Positions 1 to 6,601 are shown, numbered from the stretch's first letter. The stretch is DNA of 6,710 nucleotides from an uncultured Tannerella sp. (GCA_938036405.1 CALHPT010000077.1:1-6710), one strand, 5' to 3'. Translations and numbers: made by a program. The notes: generated by a model not told the origin, from the sequence alone.

Positions 1-216
1 GTCGATTATAAAGTTGGGCATCACACCTTCTTCCTTTAAAGTTGCCTTTGGAATGTCGGCTGTTTGCTTCATATTTCCTTCGTAATAGCGATAAGAAACA
101 CCATTTTGTATGGGCTGAACAGAAAGAGCTGGCATTACTTTTAATTGCTCTTCGTCTTTTGAAGACAAGCCCGATGGATAGTAGAAATAATCGCTATAGA
201 CTATCTCAGTAAGTGT
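1..216 (-). pseudogene. Start-less fragment resembling a PA14-type glycosidase region, runs off window edge
   Basis: On the minus strand an open frame of 72 codons runs from just after an in-frame TAA (217-219) out through the window edge. The translation includes YRYYEGNMKQTADIPKA and then EEGVMPNFIID. A tyrosine-rich YYEG followed by an AD..KA..EEG.M.NF pattern is typical, from memory of the family, of the start of PA14-like domains appended to Bacteroidetes glycoside hydrolases such as beta-hexosaminidases; this is recognition, not a search result. The first in-frame ATG is at 133-135, already 27 codons into the frame and inside the apparently conserved stretch, and no promoter or ribosome site is evident, so the 5' part of the gene seems to be missing. 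Base composition is visibly more AT-rich than the nqr operon. It could instead be a real short gene starting at 135, or a frameshifted gene. The fragment reading is inferred. Confidence 0.45.
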
Positions 217-233
217 TTAGATGTAGAGAGATA

Positions 234-299
234 TTCATAGGCTATGAAAGTTGTGTTTCGTATGAATGAGAACTTTTATAGGCTATGAAAGTGATGTTT
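234..299. repeat. Two-copy direct repeat, 41-base period, with an inverted repeat in copy one
   Basis: Copy one (237-258) and copy two (278-299) share ATAGGCTATGAAAG, followed by TTGTGTTT or TGATGTTT, so 20 of 22 bases match at an offset of exactly 41. Around copy one, TTCATAGGCTATGAA (234-248) is a perfect 7-1-7 inverted repeat; copy two keeps only the inner ATAGGCTAT. After copy two, the sequence at about 302-325 loosely resembles what follows copy one, suggesting a decayed tandem unit. It lies between the glycosidase fragment and the nqr terminators. It may be part of a dispersed intergenic repeat family or mark a recombination scar. No function can be assigned. Confidence 0.6.
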
Positions 300-386
300 T
301 GCGCCGATAAGATGTATCATGGTAGGATCTGTAGAGACGACGGGCGTAGGAGCGCCGGTGGGGCGTACGACGGCGGATCGTGACAC
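300..386. other. Non-coding stretch between repeat and nqr terminators
   Basis: No supportable gene is seen on either strand. The segment is GC-rich from about 335 onwards and contains two similar short units, GGGCGTAGGAG and GGGCGTACGAC, plus a small GGCG-loop-CGCC hairpin. It continues from the 41-base repeats and may belong to the same intergenic repeat. Open frames that cross it on either strand overlap nqrF or its terminators and have no family resemblance. Confidence 0.5.
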
Positions 387-407
387 AAAAAAGCCCCGGC
401 GAGGGGG
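387..407 (-). terminator. Second (distal) intrinsic terminator of the nqr operon
   Basis: On the minus strand CCCC-TCGCC-GGGG is followed by C and then six T residues. The stem is 394-397 paired with 403-406, and the T tract is the complement of 387-392. The stem is short but all G-C. It lies directly after the stronger hairpin at 418-454, so it probably acts as a back-up stop for nqr transcription. Confidence 0.6.
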
Positions 408-417
408 ACGACGAGGC

Positions 418-454
418 AAAAAATATGCGGAAGACCCGTCGGTCCCCCGCATAT
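418..454 (-). terminator. Main intrinsic terminator of the nqr operon
   Basis: ATATGCGG (423-430) pairs with CCGCATAT (447-454). Inside this, GACC (433-436) pairs with GGTC (441-444) around a four-base loop, with a small AA/CC internal loop between the stems. On the minus strand the hairpin is followed by a run of T (complement of 418-423). It begins 30 bases after the nqrF stop codon, as expected for the end of this operon. Confidence 0.85.
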
Positions 455-483
455 CCAGAAGAAAAAAACAGCAGGCTGATGTT

Positions 484-1770
484 TCAGCCTCCGAAGTTGT
501 CAAACATGAGGTTCTCGGGCGGTACACCGAGGCTGTCGAGCATGCCCTCTACGGCCTTCGACATGGGGCCGGGGCCGCACATGTAGTACTCGATGTCTTC
601 GGGTGCGTCGTGATCCTTGAGGTAGGTGTCGTGCAGGACATTGTGAACGAATCCAGCGGTGTACTTCACGCCTGCGGCATCGGCGGCCGGGTCGGGGCGG
701 TCGAGGGCGAGGTGGAAGGAGAAGTTGGGGTATTCCTTCTCTATGGCCAGGAAGTCGTCGAGGTAGAAGACTTCGTTCAGGGCACGGGCGCCGTAGAAGT
801 AGGACATCTTCCGATCGCGCGTGTGGAGCGTCTTGGTCATGTGCATGATCTGTGCGCGCAGGGGGGCCATACCGGCGCCACCGCCGATCCAGATCATCTC
901 GTTCTTGGAATTGAAGATCGGGTGGAAGTCGCCATAGGGGCCGCTCATTTTCACCTTGTCGCCAGGCTTGAGGGTGAAGATGTAAGAGGATGCGATGCCG
1001 GGCATGACGTCCATGAATCCCACCTGAGGCTTCGGCTTGAAGGGCGGGGTGGCGATGCGGACGGTCAGCATGAAGCGGTCGCCCTCGGCCGGATAGTTGG
1101 CCATGGAATAGGCGCGGATCGTCTCCTCGTCGTTGCGGCATTTGAGGGTGAAGAGGCCGAACTTTTCCCACGCGGGCAGGTACTCGGCGCCGATGGAGTC
1201 TTTGTCGATGTCGACGTTGTAATCCATCGAGAATTTGGGGATGTTGATCTGGGCGTAGGAGCCGGGGATGAAGTCCATGTGCTCGCCCGGGGGCAGGGCT
1301 ACGATGAACTCCTTGATGAAGGTGGCCACGTTCTTGTTCGAGACCACGGTGCACTCGTACTCCTTGACGCCGAAGACTTCGTCGGGTACTTGCACCGTCA
1401 TGTCGTTCCTGACCTTCGTTTGGCAGGCCAGTCGCCAGTGGTCTTTCATCTGTTTGCGGCTGAAGAAGACCTTTTCGGTGGGCAATATGTCGCCGCCTCC
1501 CTCGATGACTTGCGCGCGGCACTGGCCGCATTTACCGCCGCCACCGCAGGCGGAGGAGAGGAAGATGTTGCCGCTCTGAAGGGCTCCGAGCAGGGTGCCG
1601 CCGATGGGCGTTTCGATTTCTTTTTCGCCGTTGACGGTCAGCTTGACGTTGCCCGACGGCATGAGCTTGGCTTTTGCAACCAGCAGCAGTACGACCAGCA
1701 GCAGCACGATGATGAGAAACACCGCTACGCTGGCTCCGATCGTCAGTCCTGAGATTTCCAATAAAACCAT
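484..1770 (-). CDS. nqrF: Na+-translocating NADH:quinone reductase subunit F (NADH dehydrogenase subunit)
   Basis: The electron-entry subunit of Na+-NQR: it oxidises NADH at a cytoplasmic domain anchored by one N-terminal helix and passes electrons through FAD and a [2Fe-2S] cluster. In this 428-residue protein, the membrane helix is at about residues 8-32. A plant-type ferredoxin domain follows, with cluster ligands C75, C81, C84 (CGGGGKCGQC) and C116. The FAD-binding motif RAYSMAN is at 219-225 and the NADH-binding GGGAGMAPLR at 296-305. The MCGPGPM segment (397-403) and the family-typical end FDNFGG close the reductase domain. It is somewhat longer than the Vibrio protein (about 408 residues), with extra residues around 184-204. 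The ATG start places the helix at the N-terminus as in homologues. It is the last gene of the operon, 32 bases after nqrE, and is followed by two terminators. No clear Shine-Dalgarno precedes it. The single anchor helix and the nqr context exclude a soluble oxygenase reductase. Confidence 0.97.
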   Translation of the reverse strand: MVLLEISGLTIGASVAVFLIIVLLLVVLLLVAKAKLMPSGNVKLTVNGEKEIETPIGGTLLGALQSGNIFLSSACGGGGKCGQCRAQVIEGGGDILPTEKVFFSRKQMKDHWRLACQTKVRNDMTVQVPDEVFGVKEYECTVVSNKNVATFIKEFIVALPPGEHMDFIPGSYAQINIPKFSMDYNVDIDKDSIGAEYLPAWEKFGLFTLKCRNDEETIRAYSMANYPAEGDRFMLTVRIATPPFKPKPQVGFMDVMPGIASSYIFTLKPGDKVKMSGPYGDFHPIFNSKNEMIWIGGGAGMAPLRAQIMHMTKTLHTRDRKMSYFYGARALNEVFYLDDFLAIEKEYPNFSFHLALDRPDPAADAAGVKYTAGFVHNVLHDTYLKDHDAPEDIEYYMCGPGPMSKAVEGMLDSLGVPPENLMFDNFGG

Positions 1771-1802
1771 CTTGTATTCTTGCTTATACGTTTATAAACC
1801 AC

Positions 1803-2420
1803 TCAAATTTTGAACCCTGAGAAGCACATGAAGGCCATACCCATGAGGCCGGTCAGGATGAAGGCGATGCCCAGTCCACGCAGCGGTTTGGGGACATCGG
1901 AATAGGCCAGCTTCTCGCGAATAGCGGCCATGCCGACGATGGCCAGCATCCAGCCAATGCCCGACCCGAGGCCGTAGACGGTGGCGATGCCGACGTTGTC
2001 GAAGGCTTTCTGCTGCATGAAGAGCGAGCCGCCCATGATGGCGCAGTTCACGGCGATGAGCGGCAGGAAGATGCCGAGCGATGAATAGAGCGCGGGGGCA
2101 AACTTTTCGATCACCATCTCGACCAGTTGCACGAACGAGGCGATCACGGCGATGAAGAGGATGAAGGCCAGGAAGCTCAGGTTGACGTCCTGGAAGCCCG
2201 CACCGAGCCAGGCTAGCGCGCCCTCTTTGAGGACGTAATTCTCGAGCAGGTAGTTGATCGGTAGGGTGCAGACTTGGACGAAGGTGACGGCCAGGCCGAG
2301 GCCGAGGGCGGTCTTGACGTTCTTCGACACGGCGAGGTAGGAACACATGCCTAAGTAGTAGGCGAAGATCATGTTGTCGACGAAGATCGACCGGATGAAT
2401 GTGCTTAATAGGTTATCCAT
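1803..2420 (-). CDS. nqrE: Na+-translocating NADH:quinone reductase subunit E
   Basis: An integral membrane subunit that pairs with NqrD; together they hold an iron-sulfur centre in the middle of the membrane, between the NqrF ferredoxin domain and NqrC, and shape part of the sodium path. The 205-residue product has about six hydrophobic helices (near 12-32, 38-58, 82-103, 110-131, 143-166, 182-201). The two family cysteines are visible: C26 in LGMCSYLAVSKNVKTALG and C126 in PLIAVNCAIMGG, matching Vibrio C26 and C120. The six-residue shift comes from a small insertion near residues 68-78. C51 and C199 are additional and not known ligands. The conserved VYGLGSGIGWMLAIV and REKLAYSDVPKPLRGLG segments identify NqrE. 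The RnfA homologue is similar, but the neighbouring nqrA and nqrF settle the assignment. It is the only gene here with a good Shine-Dalgarno. Confidence 0.97.
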   Translation of the reverse strand: MDNLLSTFIRSIFVDNMIFAYYLGMCSYLAVSKNVKTALGLGLAVTFVQVCTLPINYLLENYVLKEGALAWLGAGFQDVNLSFLAFILFIAVIASFVQLVEMVIEKFAPALYSSLGIFLPLIAVNCAIMGGSLFMQQKAFDNVGIATVYGLGSGIGWMLAIVGMAAIREKLAYSDVPKPLRGLGIAFILTGLMGMAFMCFSGFKI

Positions 2421-2429
2421 GATTGTTTA

Positions 2430-2436
2430 CTCCTTT
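2430..2436 (-). promoter_or_regulatory. Shine-Dalgarno site of nqrE
   Basis: The minus strand reads AAAGGAG, nine bases before the nqrE ATG (2418-2420), within the 39-base gap after nqrD. The other five nqr genes have no comparably strong site, as is usual in Bacteroidota, so nqrE may be initiated more independently of its upstream neighbour. Confidence 0.65.
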
Positions 2437-2459
2437 CTTTTTCGTCAGTGACATGTGTG

Positions 2460-3086
2460 TTACTTCTCTTGCAAATCCTTGTTGCGTGCACGGTGTATCC
2501 ATACGATGACGGCGCAGAGGATGAGGGCCATTGGCGGCATGATCATCAGGCCGTTGTTGACGTAGCCTGCATCGTAGACGGCTTGCGGGATGATGCGGAA
2601 ACCGAGCAGTGTGCCCGATCCGAACAGCTCGCGGACGAAGGCTACGACGACGAGGATGATGCCGTAGCCGGCGCCATTGCCTACGCCGTCGAGGAACGAC
2701 TCCCAAGGTTTGTTGCCCAAGGCGAAGGCCTCGAGGCGCCCCATCAGGATACAGTTCGTGATGATCAGCCCGACGTAGACGGAGAGCTGCTTGCTGACAT
2801 CGTAGGCGAAGGCCTTGAGTATCTCGTTGACGATCGTCACCAACGCGGCCACAACGACCAACTGGATGATGATGCGGATGCGGTTGGGGATCGTTTTGCG
2901 GAGCAGCGAAATGATGACGTTGGCGAAGGCCACGACGGCCGTCACGGAGATGGCCATGACGAGCGCCGGCTGCAGTTTGACGGTCACGGCCAGAGCCGAG
3001 CAGATGCCCAGCATTTGCACGATGACCGGATTGTCCTTGCTCAGGGGGTTGAACAGGATCTCTTTATTCTTTGCTGATAAACCCAT
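2460..3086 (-). CDS. nqrD: Na+-translocating NADH:quinone reductase subunit D
   Basis: An integral membrane subunit, partner and distant paralogue of NqrE in inverted topology. The 208-residue product has about six hydrophobic helices (near 22-40, 42-62, 70-93, 101-123, 136-157, 176-197). The iron-centre cysteines are C29 (QMLGICSALAV) and C112 (LIITNCILMGR), at exactly the Vibrio positions. Other family segments are seen: YDVSKQLSVYVGLIITNC, DGVGNGAGYG and RELFGSGTLLG. The length is normal for the family (about 210). The start is an ATG six bases after the nqrC stop codon, which suggests translational coupling; only a weak AAAGAGA precedes it. RnfE is the homologue in Rnf complexes, but no rnfB or rnfC is present here. 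Confidence 0.97.
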   Translation of the reverse strand: MGLSAKNKEILFNPLSKDNPVIVQMLGICSALAVTVKLQPALVMAISVTAVVAFANVIISLLRKTIPNRIRIIIQLVVVAALVTIVNEILKAFAYDVSKQLSVYVGLIITNCILMGRLEAFALGNKPWESFLDGVGNGAGYGIILVVVAFVRELFGSGTLLGFRIIPQAVYDAGYVNNGLMIMPPMALILCAVIVWIHRARNKDLQEK

Positions 3087-3092
3087 ATCTCT

Positions 3093-3788
3093 TTATTGTT
3101 TTTGCTTGGTTAGGAATCCGGCGTAGTGCCCCAGGCTGGTCTGGATCATGGCGTTGACGCCGTTGCTGGTGATGGTGCCGCCAGAGATGCCGTCCACATA
3201 GTCCTGTCCGTCGGCTTTGTTGCCATGCTTCACGACGGCGATCGATTTGAAGGCGCCGTCCTTGAAGAGCTCTTTGCCGGCGAACTGTCCGGAGAAGGCT
3301 TTCTGTACGATCTCGGCACCCAGACCGGGCGTTTCGCTCTCGTGGCTAAAGTCGGCGCCGAAGACCGTGTTGCAGTCGTCGTTGACCGACATATAGCCCC
3401 ACAGCGGCCCCCAGAGGCCGGTGCCACGCATGGCCAGAATGTACTTCGTCTGCCCGTCTACCGTGGCGACAAAGACGGGGAAGACGCCGCGGGCAAACTG
3501 CTTCTTGACGTCGTCGCTGAAGGCGTCGCCGTCTACGCGATTGCCATCGGCGTCGACGAGGAAGGCCTCCTTGATCAGTTCCTTGTATTTCGCTTCAGCC
3601 TCACTGGCGGGCACGCTGACGTTCACCGCGCGGAGGATCTGCTGTCGCTTGTCGTTGTCCTGGTTCGCCTTCTGGGCCGAGCTGAGCGCCTGCGAGGTGA
3701 AGGCCAAGAGCAGGGCCACGACGACGACCATCACCGTGGCATAAATCACGGTGTATCCGTTTCCGTTTGTATTCAACTTAGTTGCCAT
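3093..3788 (-). CDS. nqrC: Na+-translocating NADH:quinone reductase subunit C (covalent FMN subunit)
   Basis: This subunit carries FMN esterified to a threonine on a domain outside the cytoplasmic membrane and relays electrons between the NqrD/E iron centre and NqrB. The 231-residue product has one N-terminal helix (about 13-33) and a soluble FMN-binding domain. The flavinylation motif is DGISGGTITSNGV (199-211), with T205 the expected FMN attachment site for the transferase ApbE. The typical ETPGLG segment is at 152-157, and RGTGLWGPLWGYMSV (121-135) is another family hallmark. The motif reads SGGT rather than the commoner SGAT. The protein is shorter than Vibrio NqrC (about 257). It starts at an ATG 22 bases after the nqrB stop. 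A second ATG 20 bases upstream is out of frame, so this start is preferred. A weak GGGGAGA lies upstream. Confidence 0.97.
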   Translation of the reverse strand: MATKLNTNGNGYTVIYATVMVVVVALLLAFTSQALSSAQKANQDNDKRQQILRAVNVSVPASEAEAKYKELIKEAFLVDADGNRVDGDAFSDDVKKQFARGVFPVFVATVDGQTKYILAMRGTGLWGPLWGYMSVNDDCNTVFGADFSHESETPGLGAEIVQKAFSGQFAGKELFKDGAFKSIAVVKHGNKADGQDYVDGISGGTITSNGVNAMIQTSLGHYAGFLTKQKQ

Positions 3789-3810
3789 AATGTTATCCGT
3801 CTCCCCATGA

Positions 3811-4998
3811 TTAGTTAGCGGTTTGTTTGAGTCGGGCAGCCCGACGTTTGATGTTGGCGTCGACCACGTAATAGTCGATCAGCGGAGCGAAGATGTTCAT
3901 CATCAATATGGCCAGCATCATGCCCTCGGGATAGCCCGGGTTGAGGACACGGATGCAGATGGCCAAGAAGCCGATGAGGAAGCCGTAGATCCACTTGCCG
4001 CGTTCGGTGCGGGCTGAGGTCACCGGGTCGGTGGCCATGAAGACGGCGCCGAAGCAGAAGCCGCCCAGCACGAGGTGCTCGTACCACGGCATGTTGGCCA
4101 TGGCGTTGTTCTCCATACCGATGGCGTTGAACATGCAGGCCGTGAGTGCGCCGCCCACGAAGACGGACAGCATCGTCTTCCAGCTGGCTATGCCCGTCCA
4201 GAGCAGCAGCACGGCGCCGATGGCGATGGCGATGACGCTCGTCTCGCCGATGGAGCCGGGGATGAGGCCGGTGATCATATCCATTGAGAAGGCCGGATAG
4301 CCTGTGCCCGATGTGGCTGTGGAGGCGATGCCCAGCGGTGTGGCGCCTGAGAAACCGTCGACGACGCTACCGGCGCCTAAGCCGAACGTGTCGGCGGTGC
4401 GGACGAAGATCTTGTCGCCCGACATGGCCGCGGGGTAGGCGAAGAAGAGGAAGGCGCGGGTGACGAGGGCTACATTAAATATGTTGTAGCCCGTGCCGCC
4501 AAACACTTCCTTGGCGAAGACGACGGCGAAGGCCGTGGCCAGGGCGATCATCCACAGGGGCGTATCCACGGGCACGATCATAGGGATCAGCATACCCGAG
4601 ACGAGGAAGCCTTCCTGTATCTCTTCTTTCTTCCATTGCGCCACCATGAACTCGATGCCGAGCCCGACGATGTATGAGATGAGGATCTTGGGCAGCACGG
4701 CCAGGAAGCCGAAGAGGAACGTGGGCCAGAAGAGCTGTTCGGCGCCGATGGCGAGGTTGTGCTGGTAGCCTACGTTGTATATGCCGAAGAGCAGCGCCGG
4801 GATGAGGGCGATGACCACGACGGTCATCGTGCGCTTGGAGTCGATGCTGTCGTGGATGTGTACGCCGGACTGCGACGTCTCGTTGGGGACGAACAGAAAC
4901 GTCTCGAACCCATCGAACACGGAGCGGAACATGGACAGGCGGCCACCCTCCTCGAAGGTCGGCTTGATCTTATTGAGGTAATTCCTTAATGCTTTCAC
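3811..4998 (-). CDS. nqrB: Na+-translocating NADH:quinone reductase subunit B (FMN, riboflavin, quinone site)
   Basis: The large membrane subunit of Na+-NQR: it takes electrons from NqrC through a covalent FMN and riboflavin to the quinone and contains much of the sodium channel. The 395-residue product has an amphipathic cytoplasmic N-terminus and about ten hydrophobic segments. The flavinylation motif is DGFSGATPLG, with T220 the FMN threonine (Vibrio T236). KEVFGGTGYNIFN (163-175) is the conserved glycine region. G167-G168 probably correspond to the Vibrio glycines tied to quinone-site inhibitor resistance, by motif position. YPAAMSGDK (188-196) and ATDPVTSARTERGKWIYG (322-339) are also typical. 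The start is GTG (4996-4998): the LRNYLNKIKPTFEEGG stretch that follows matches the homologous N-terminus, and the next ATG (codon 23) would remove it. The gap to nqrA is 33 bases. RnfD is the homologue in Rnf. Confidence 0.96.
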   Translation of the reverse strand: MKALRNYLNKIKPTFEEGGRLSMFRSVFDGFETFLFVPNETSQSGVHIHDSIDSKRTMTVVVIALIPALLFGIYNVGYQHNLAIGAEQLFWPTFLFGFLAVLPKILISYIVGLGIEFMVAQWKKEEIQEGFLVSGMLIPMIVPVDTPLWMIALATAFAVVFAKEVFGGTGYNIFNVALVTRAFLFFAYPAAMSGDKIFVRTADTFGLGAGSVVDGFSGATPLGIASTATSGTGYPAFSMDMITGLIPGSIGETSVIAIAIGAVLLLWTGIASWKTMLSVFVGGALTACMFNAIGMENNAMANMPWYEHLVLGGFCFGAVFMATDPVTSARTERGKWIYGFLIGFLAICIRVLNPGYPEGMMLAILMMNIFAPLIDYYVVDANIKRRAARLKQTAN

Positions 4999-5031
4999 TT
5001 TCTATTTCCGATTAATGGTTTGGCAGTGGTT

Positions 5032-6390
5032 CTAGTTCATTTCCTTGTAGAGCATATCCAGCCCGTTGCGGACGATCTTCTGGATCTCGATTTTAGAGGT
5101 GTCCACGAACTCGCAAAGGGCGAAGTCCTCCGGCGCCACCTCGTAGATGCCGAGGCTCTCCATCTTGTCGATGTCGTAGGCGATGATGGCCTTGAGGAGG
5201 TATTCGGGGTAGATGTCCATGGGGAAGACGCGGTCGTATTCGCCGGACATGATCATGGCACGGCGGCCACCCTTGATGCGGGCGTCGATGGTGTACTCCT
5301 TTTTGGAGCCCATGAGCCAGGAGAAGTAGCTGTGCGACATGCTGTATTTCCCGAAGCCTGGCATGCCCCAGCCGAGGAACTCGTTGACGTCCTTACCCTC
5401 GGGGATGGCGGTGACTTGGGTGTCGTAGGCGCCGAGCCAACCGGTGGAGGGGTCGACTTTGCGACCCGTCAGGACGTTGCCGCTGATGATGCGTAGGGCC
5501 GAGAGGTTGGGCTTCGTGCGCTCTTCGATGAGGCTGTTGATGCGACATCCGGCGATGGCTTTGACGTAGCCGCGTTCGGTCATCTCGGAGCCTGTCAGGG
5601 CTACGGTGCGGGTGAAGTCGATGCGGCCTGCGGTGAAGAGTCGGCCGATGAAGAGGACATCGGCGGCGCGGAGGGTCCAGACGGTCTCGCCCTTGTTGAC
5701 GGGCTTGACGTTGTTGATGATCACGCCTGTGTTGCCGGCCGGGTGTGGGCCTTCAAGCTCGACGATCTCCACGCCCGGGGTGTTGCGCAGGGGGGAGCCG
5801 CGGTGGACACCGAGGTAGACGCGCCCCGAGGTGAGTCGGCCCAGGGCGGCGAGGCCGGCCTGGAGGGTGTCTTCCTGACCGTTGACGACGTAGTCAAAGT
5901 CGGGCGCCAGGGGGGCGGTGTCGAGTGCAGACACAAAAATATCGCGTGGCGTCACCGTGGGGTCTGCCACACGATCATACGGGCGTTGTTTGATGTAGGG
6001 CCAGATGCCCGTTTGGAGGAGGAGCGCCTTGATCGCCTCGGCATCCGCTGTTGCGGGGTTGCTGGGGGCGTCGAAGGCTTCGCTGTCGGTGCCGCCATCG
6101 GGGCGGATGACGACGCTGAGCACCTTGCGTTTCTCGCCGCGATTGACGGCCGTCACTTCGCCACAGACGGGCGCGACGAGGCGGATCTCCGGGTGGGCCT
6201 TATCCCACATCAACGGTGTACCGACCTTGACTTTGTCGCCGACCTTGACCAAGACCTTGGGCACGATGCCGGCGAAGCAGCCCGGCTCAACGGCGTAATC
6301 TTCGGACTGGTGTCTTTCCAGTTCCGAGAGAGGAGCCTTGCCACTCAGCTGAATGTTAAGTCCCCTTTTGATATTAACCACAGTTGCCAT
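5032..6390 (-). CDS. nqrA: Na+-translocating NADH:quinone reductase subunit A
   Basis: The large hydrophilic subunit on the cytoplasmic face of Na+-NQR, bound to NqrB near the quinone site. The 452-residue product matches the family length (about 446-450) and has no membrane helix. The N-terminal part (about 35-100) has the biotinyl/lipoyl-like fold pattern, with CFAGIVPKVLVKVGDKVKVG and LVAPVCGEVTAVNRGEKR. The central part contains the diagnostic GPHPAGNTGVIINNVKPV (214-231), followed by an SLBB-like region. The C-terminal region includes FPMDIYPEYLLKAI (389-402) and a single cysteine in FALCEFVDTSK. It lacks the paired CxxCxxC iron-sulfur motifs of the related RnfC, which separates the two families. 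The ATG start at 6388-6390 gives the family N-terminus (VNIKRGLNIQLSGKAP) immediately. As first gene of the operon it has an A-rich leader without a Shine-Dalgarno, as expected in Bacteroidota. Confidence 0.97.
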   Translation of the reverse strand: MATVVNIKRGLNIQLSGKAPLSELERHQSEDYAVEPGCFAGIVPKVLVKVGDKVKVGTPLMWDKAHPEIRLVAPVCGEVTAVNRGEKRKVLSVVIRPDGGTDSEAFDAPSNPATADAEAIKALLLQTGIWPYIKQRPYDRVADPTVTPRDIFVSALDTAPLAPDFDYVVNGQEDTLQAGLAALGRLTSGRVYLGVHRGSPLRNTPGVEIVELEGPHPAGNTGVIINNVKPVNKGETVWTLRAADVLFIGRLFTAGRIDFTRTVALTGSEMTERGYVKAIAGCRINSLIEERTKPNLSALRIISGNVLTGRKVDPSTGWLGAYDTQVTAIPEGKDVNEFLGWGMPGFGKYSMSHSYFSWLMGSKKEYTIDARIKGGRRAMIMSGEYDRVFPMDIYPEYLLKAIIAYDIDKMESLGIYEVAPEDFALCEFVDTSKIEIQKIVRNGLDMLYKEMN

Positions 6391-6428
6391 GATACTTCTG
6401 TTTCTGTTATTTTTTCTGTTAGCGACGC

Positions 6429-6436
6429 CAAAAATA
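6429..6436 (-). promoter_or_regulatory. Candidate -7 promoter element of the nqr operon
   Basis: The minus strand reads TATTTTTG, fitting the Bacteroidota sigma-ABfr -7 consensus TAnnTTTG. It lies 38 bases upstream of the nqrA ATG, which would give a leader of roughly 30 bases. No convincing TTTG -33 element is seen at the expected spacing, so the call rests on one element and on its position between the upstream terminator and nqrA. Confidence 0.5.
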
Positions 6437-6601
6437 GCTGCTTTCTTCTAAGATTCTGTACGGAAGGCGTGTTCAGACGCTCTGCTTTCGCTTTATTACA
6501 GGACTGATCTCGTTACAAACGGAAGTGCGAGGCAATGGGTGGTGGTTAGGGCGCGATGATCGCTTGGGATACGGCGCGCGCGCATCCCTCGAGGGGCATG
6601 C
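6437..6601. other. Intergenic region upstream of the nqr promoter
   Basis: No gene is supported. The region holds a 5-1-5 inverted repeat GCGATGATCGC (6553-6563), an alternating purine-pyrimidine run GCGCGCGCGCAT (6574-6585) and a palindrome CCCTCGAGGG (6586-6595). Any of these could be a regulator site, but none matches an operator I recognise. A 75-codon open frame on the minus strand across 6473-6700 overlaps the terminator and the end of the upstream gene in another frame and is not credible. Confidence 0.4.

Noticed and set aside
237..299. The two direct repeats as a CRISPR array
   Set aside because: Only two imperfect 22-base units with a 19-base spacer, and no cas genes; not a CRISPR.
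276..527. An 83-codon minus-strand frame over the nqrF end and terminators
   Set aside because: It reads through both terminator hairpins and overlaps the nqrF 3' end in another frame; composition is not protein-like.
500..1531. A 343-codon minus-strand frame inside nqrF
   Set aside because: Arg/Pro/His-rich shadow in the +1 frame of nqrF with no family features.
319..1752. A 477-codon plus-strand open frame antisense to nqrF
   Set aside because: It is the mirror of nqrF's high GC third-position bias, runs through both terminators, is low-complexity (Val/Gly/Asp/His-rich) and has no recognisable domain; nqrF is certain on the other strand.
1790..1799. Palindrome GTTTATAAAC upstream of nqrF as an operator
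   Set aside because: A short AT-rich palindrome in a 32-base gap inside an operon is easily a chance event and no matching regulator is known.
1792..2346. A 184-codon minus-strand frame overlapping nqrE
   Set aside because: Arg-rich out-of-frame shadow; nqrE explains the same DNA with conserved membrane segments and cysteines.
2448..3077. A 209-codon plus-strand frame opposite nqrD
   Set aside because: Asp/His/Gly-rich antisense artefact of nqrD codon bias.
3126..3818. A 230-codon plus-strand frame opposite nqrC
   Set aside because: Antisense shadow of nqrC, without promoter, ribosome site or domain.
484..6390. The operon as an Rnf complex
   Set aside because: NqrA lacks RnfC iron-sulfur motifs, NqrF with FAD/NADH domains is present and rnfB is absent, so this is Na+-NQR.
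5743..6507. A 254-codon plus-strand frame opposite nqrA
   Set aside because: Antisense to the conserved N-terminal half of nqrA and runs through its promoter; no family resemblance.
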